Of a stretch of DNA of 39,268 nt, positions 38,423-39,268 are shown one piece after another. Position numbers and translations under genes: made by a program. Source of the stretch: Deltaproteobacteria bacterium (GTDB lineage Bacteria > Desulfobacterota > Dissulfuribacteria > Dissulfuribacterales > QOAL01); contig JALWYS010000182.1 of the NCBI GenBank assembly GCA_027003115.1, positions 1 through 39,268 on the forward strand, written 5' to 3'. How positions within the stretch are numbered: the first letter of the stretch is position 1; each line of letters begins with the position of its first letter. The notes beneath the pieces were generated by a model. The model ran no database searches. It saw nothing but the letters and a program-made list of their open reading frames with translations, and was not told the DNA's origin.

Positions 38423-38456
38423 TAAAGTCAAGGCATAGTATTTAATATCCACTACT

Positions 38457-38485
38457 AAAGGCGGCTTAAAAGGCCGCCTTTTTTG
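38457..38485 (+). terminator. Rho-independent terminator after the TorF porin
   Basis: AAAGGCGGC-ttaaaag-GCCGCCTTT followed by TTT, about 35 nt after the stop codon. Confidence 0.9.
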
Positions 38486-38601
38486 TCTTTATAGTCTCAT
38501 TTCGTCTTGACTCACAAGTGACAATACTTAATGTGAAATTATAAAAGCGAAAACGTTATGTGTAACGAGCTGATTTTTAAAGTAAAAAGGGGGGAAGAAA
38601 A

Positions 38602-38946
38602 ATGGAAAGACTAAAGACCAGATTGGAAGAGATATTGGAAAAGGCAAAAGGGGCAGAAAAGGTAAACTGCTCAGTAACTCTTTTTAAGCAGCCTGTTAAA
38701 TATCTTGTTCATCCAGAGGCAGAAATTACAGAGGAGATGGAGGCCTTTTTATACACGGCGGACTTCAATTTTGAAATAGATGGTAAAAATTATATTGCGA
38801 GAAAGACCTATGCCACCGAGTTTGCAACCGAGTCCTTTGAGGCGAAAATGGCTTGCAGAAACCTTGCAAACGCAAGACTGAAGGAGGATTATAAGCGTTT
38901 GAAGGATGCAGGAATTGAGGTGGAAGAAAAATACTTCGAAGAATAG
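38602..38946 (+). CDS. Hypothetical protein, 114 aa
   Basis: ORF with GGGG SD-like sequence upstream (aaaggggggaagaaaaATG); charged alpha/beta-like sequence; no family recognised. Confidence 0.65.
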   Translation: MERLKTRLEEILEKAKGAEKVNCSVTLFKQPVKYLVHPEAEITEEMEAFLYTADFNFEIDGKNYIARKTYATEFATESFEAKMACRNLANARLKEDYKRLKDAGIEVEEKYFEE

Positions 38947-38980
38947 GGTCCATTAAGGTTTATTTAAGGTTCAAAGGCTA

Positions 38981-39016
38981 TAAAGAGGGGGCGGGAGGCC
39001 CTCTCTTTCCATTTTT
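38981..39016 (+). terminator. Imperfect terminator-like hairpin after the 114-aa ORF
   Basis: AAAGAGGG...CCCTCTCTTT imperfect stem followed by ccaTTTTTT. Confidence 0.5.
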
Positions 39017-39268
39017 TAGCCAAAAAGCGATAAGTTCCTTTCACTTCTCCTTCCCTAATTTTAGGGGCCCGTTACCTGATATAGAAAAAATGGAAAAAAT
39101 TTCTCCAATCTAAGAAAAATCTTTCCTTTTTGAAAATAGCTACTCAACTTTCGGACTTGTATTTCCCCCTCATCTAACGTCCTGAATTGTTTGCCATAGT
39201 GGTGTGGCTGGGTGCAGTAAGTGGATAATGGATTTCACTACAATGTCTGTTACTAGGCTGCATAGCTC

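Noticed and set aside
39017-39268. Possible RNA gene or additional gene start at the right edge
   Set aside because: No ORF of useful length, no tRNA cloverleaf or clear hairpin could be supported in the available sequence.

Overview
This 39.3 kb window is ordinary, gene-dense bacterial chromosome. The gene set suggests Desulfobacterota/Deltaproteobacteria, but that is inference. I see no transposase, phage, CRISPR, rRNA or tRNA signature.

Main contents, left to right: the 3' end of a collagen-like Gly-X-Y gene that is missing from the ORF track; an MBL-fold hydrolase operon; a GltD-like oxidoreductase; a rhomboid protease; an Fe-S/DUF3786 protein; an overlapping RsmB-type methyltransferase and RsmF C-terminal-like pair; a TetR regulator; a PilJ-type MCP; gltB; a livKHMG block divergent from livF plus a PaaK-like gene; a cold-shock protein; an FmdB-type zinc ribbon protein; an APC permease; a pentapeptide-repeat/K+-channel fusion followed by an HDOD protein; a long minus-strand operon (DHH-CBS-tRNA nucleotidyltransferase, site-2 protease, trpS, scpA, HD protein, small diheme cytochrome, speE, M20 amidohydrolase, GCS2 ligase); a universal stress protein; an alpha/beta hydrolase; and amtB-glnK-TorF porin behind a strong sigma-54 promoter candidate.

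No single locus is clearly a new system. The best leads are the PaaK-like protein with eroded catalytic motifs, the pentapeptide-repeat K+ channel coupled to an HDOD protein, the speE/M20/GCS2 cassette, the truncated collagen-like gene, and the regulatory DNA upstream of livK and amtB.
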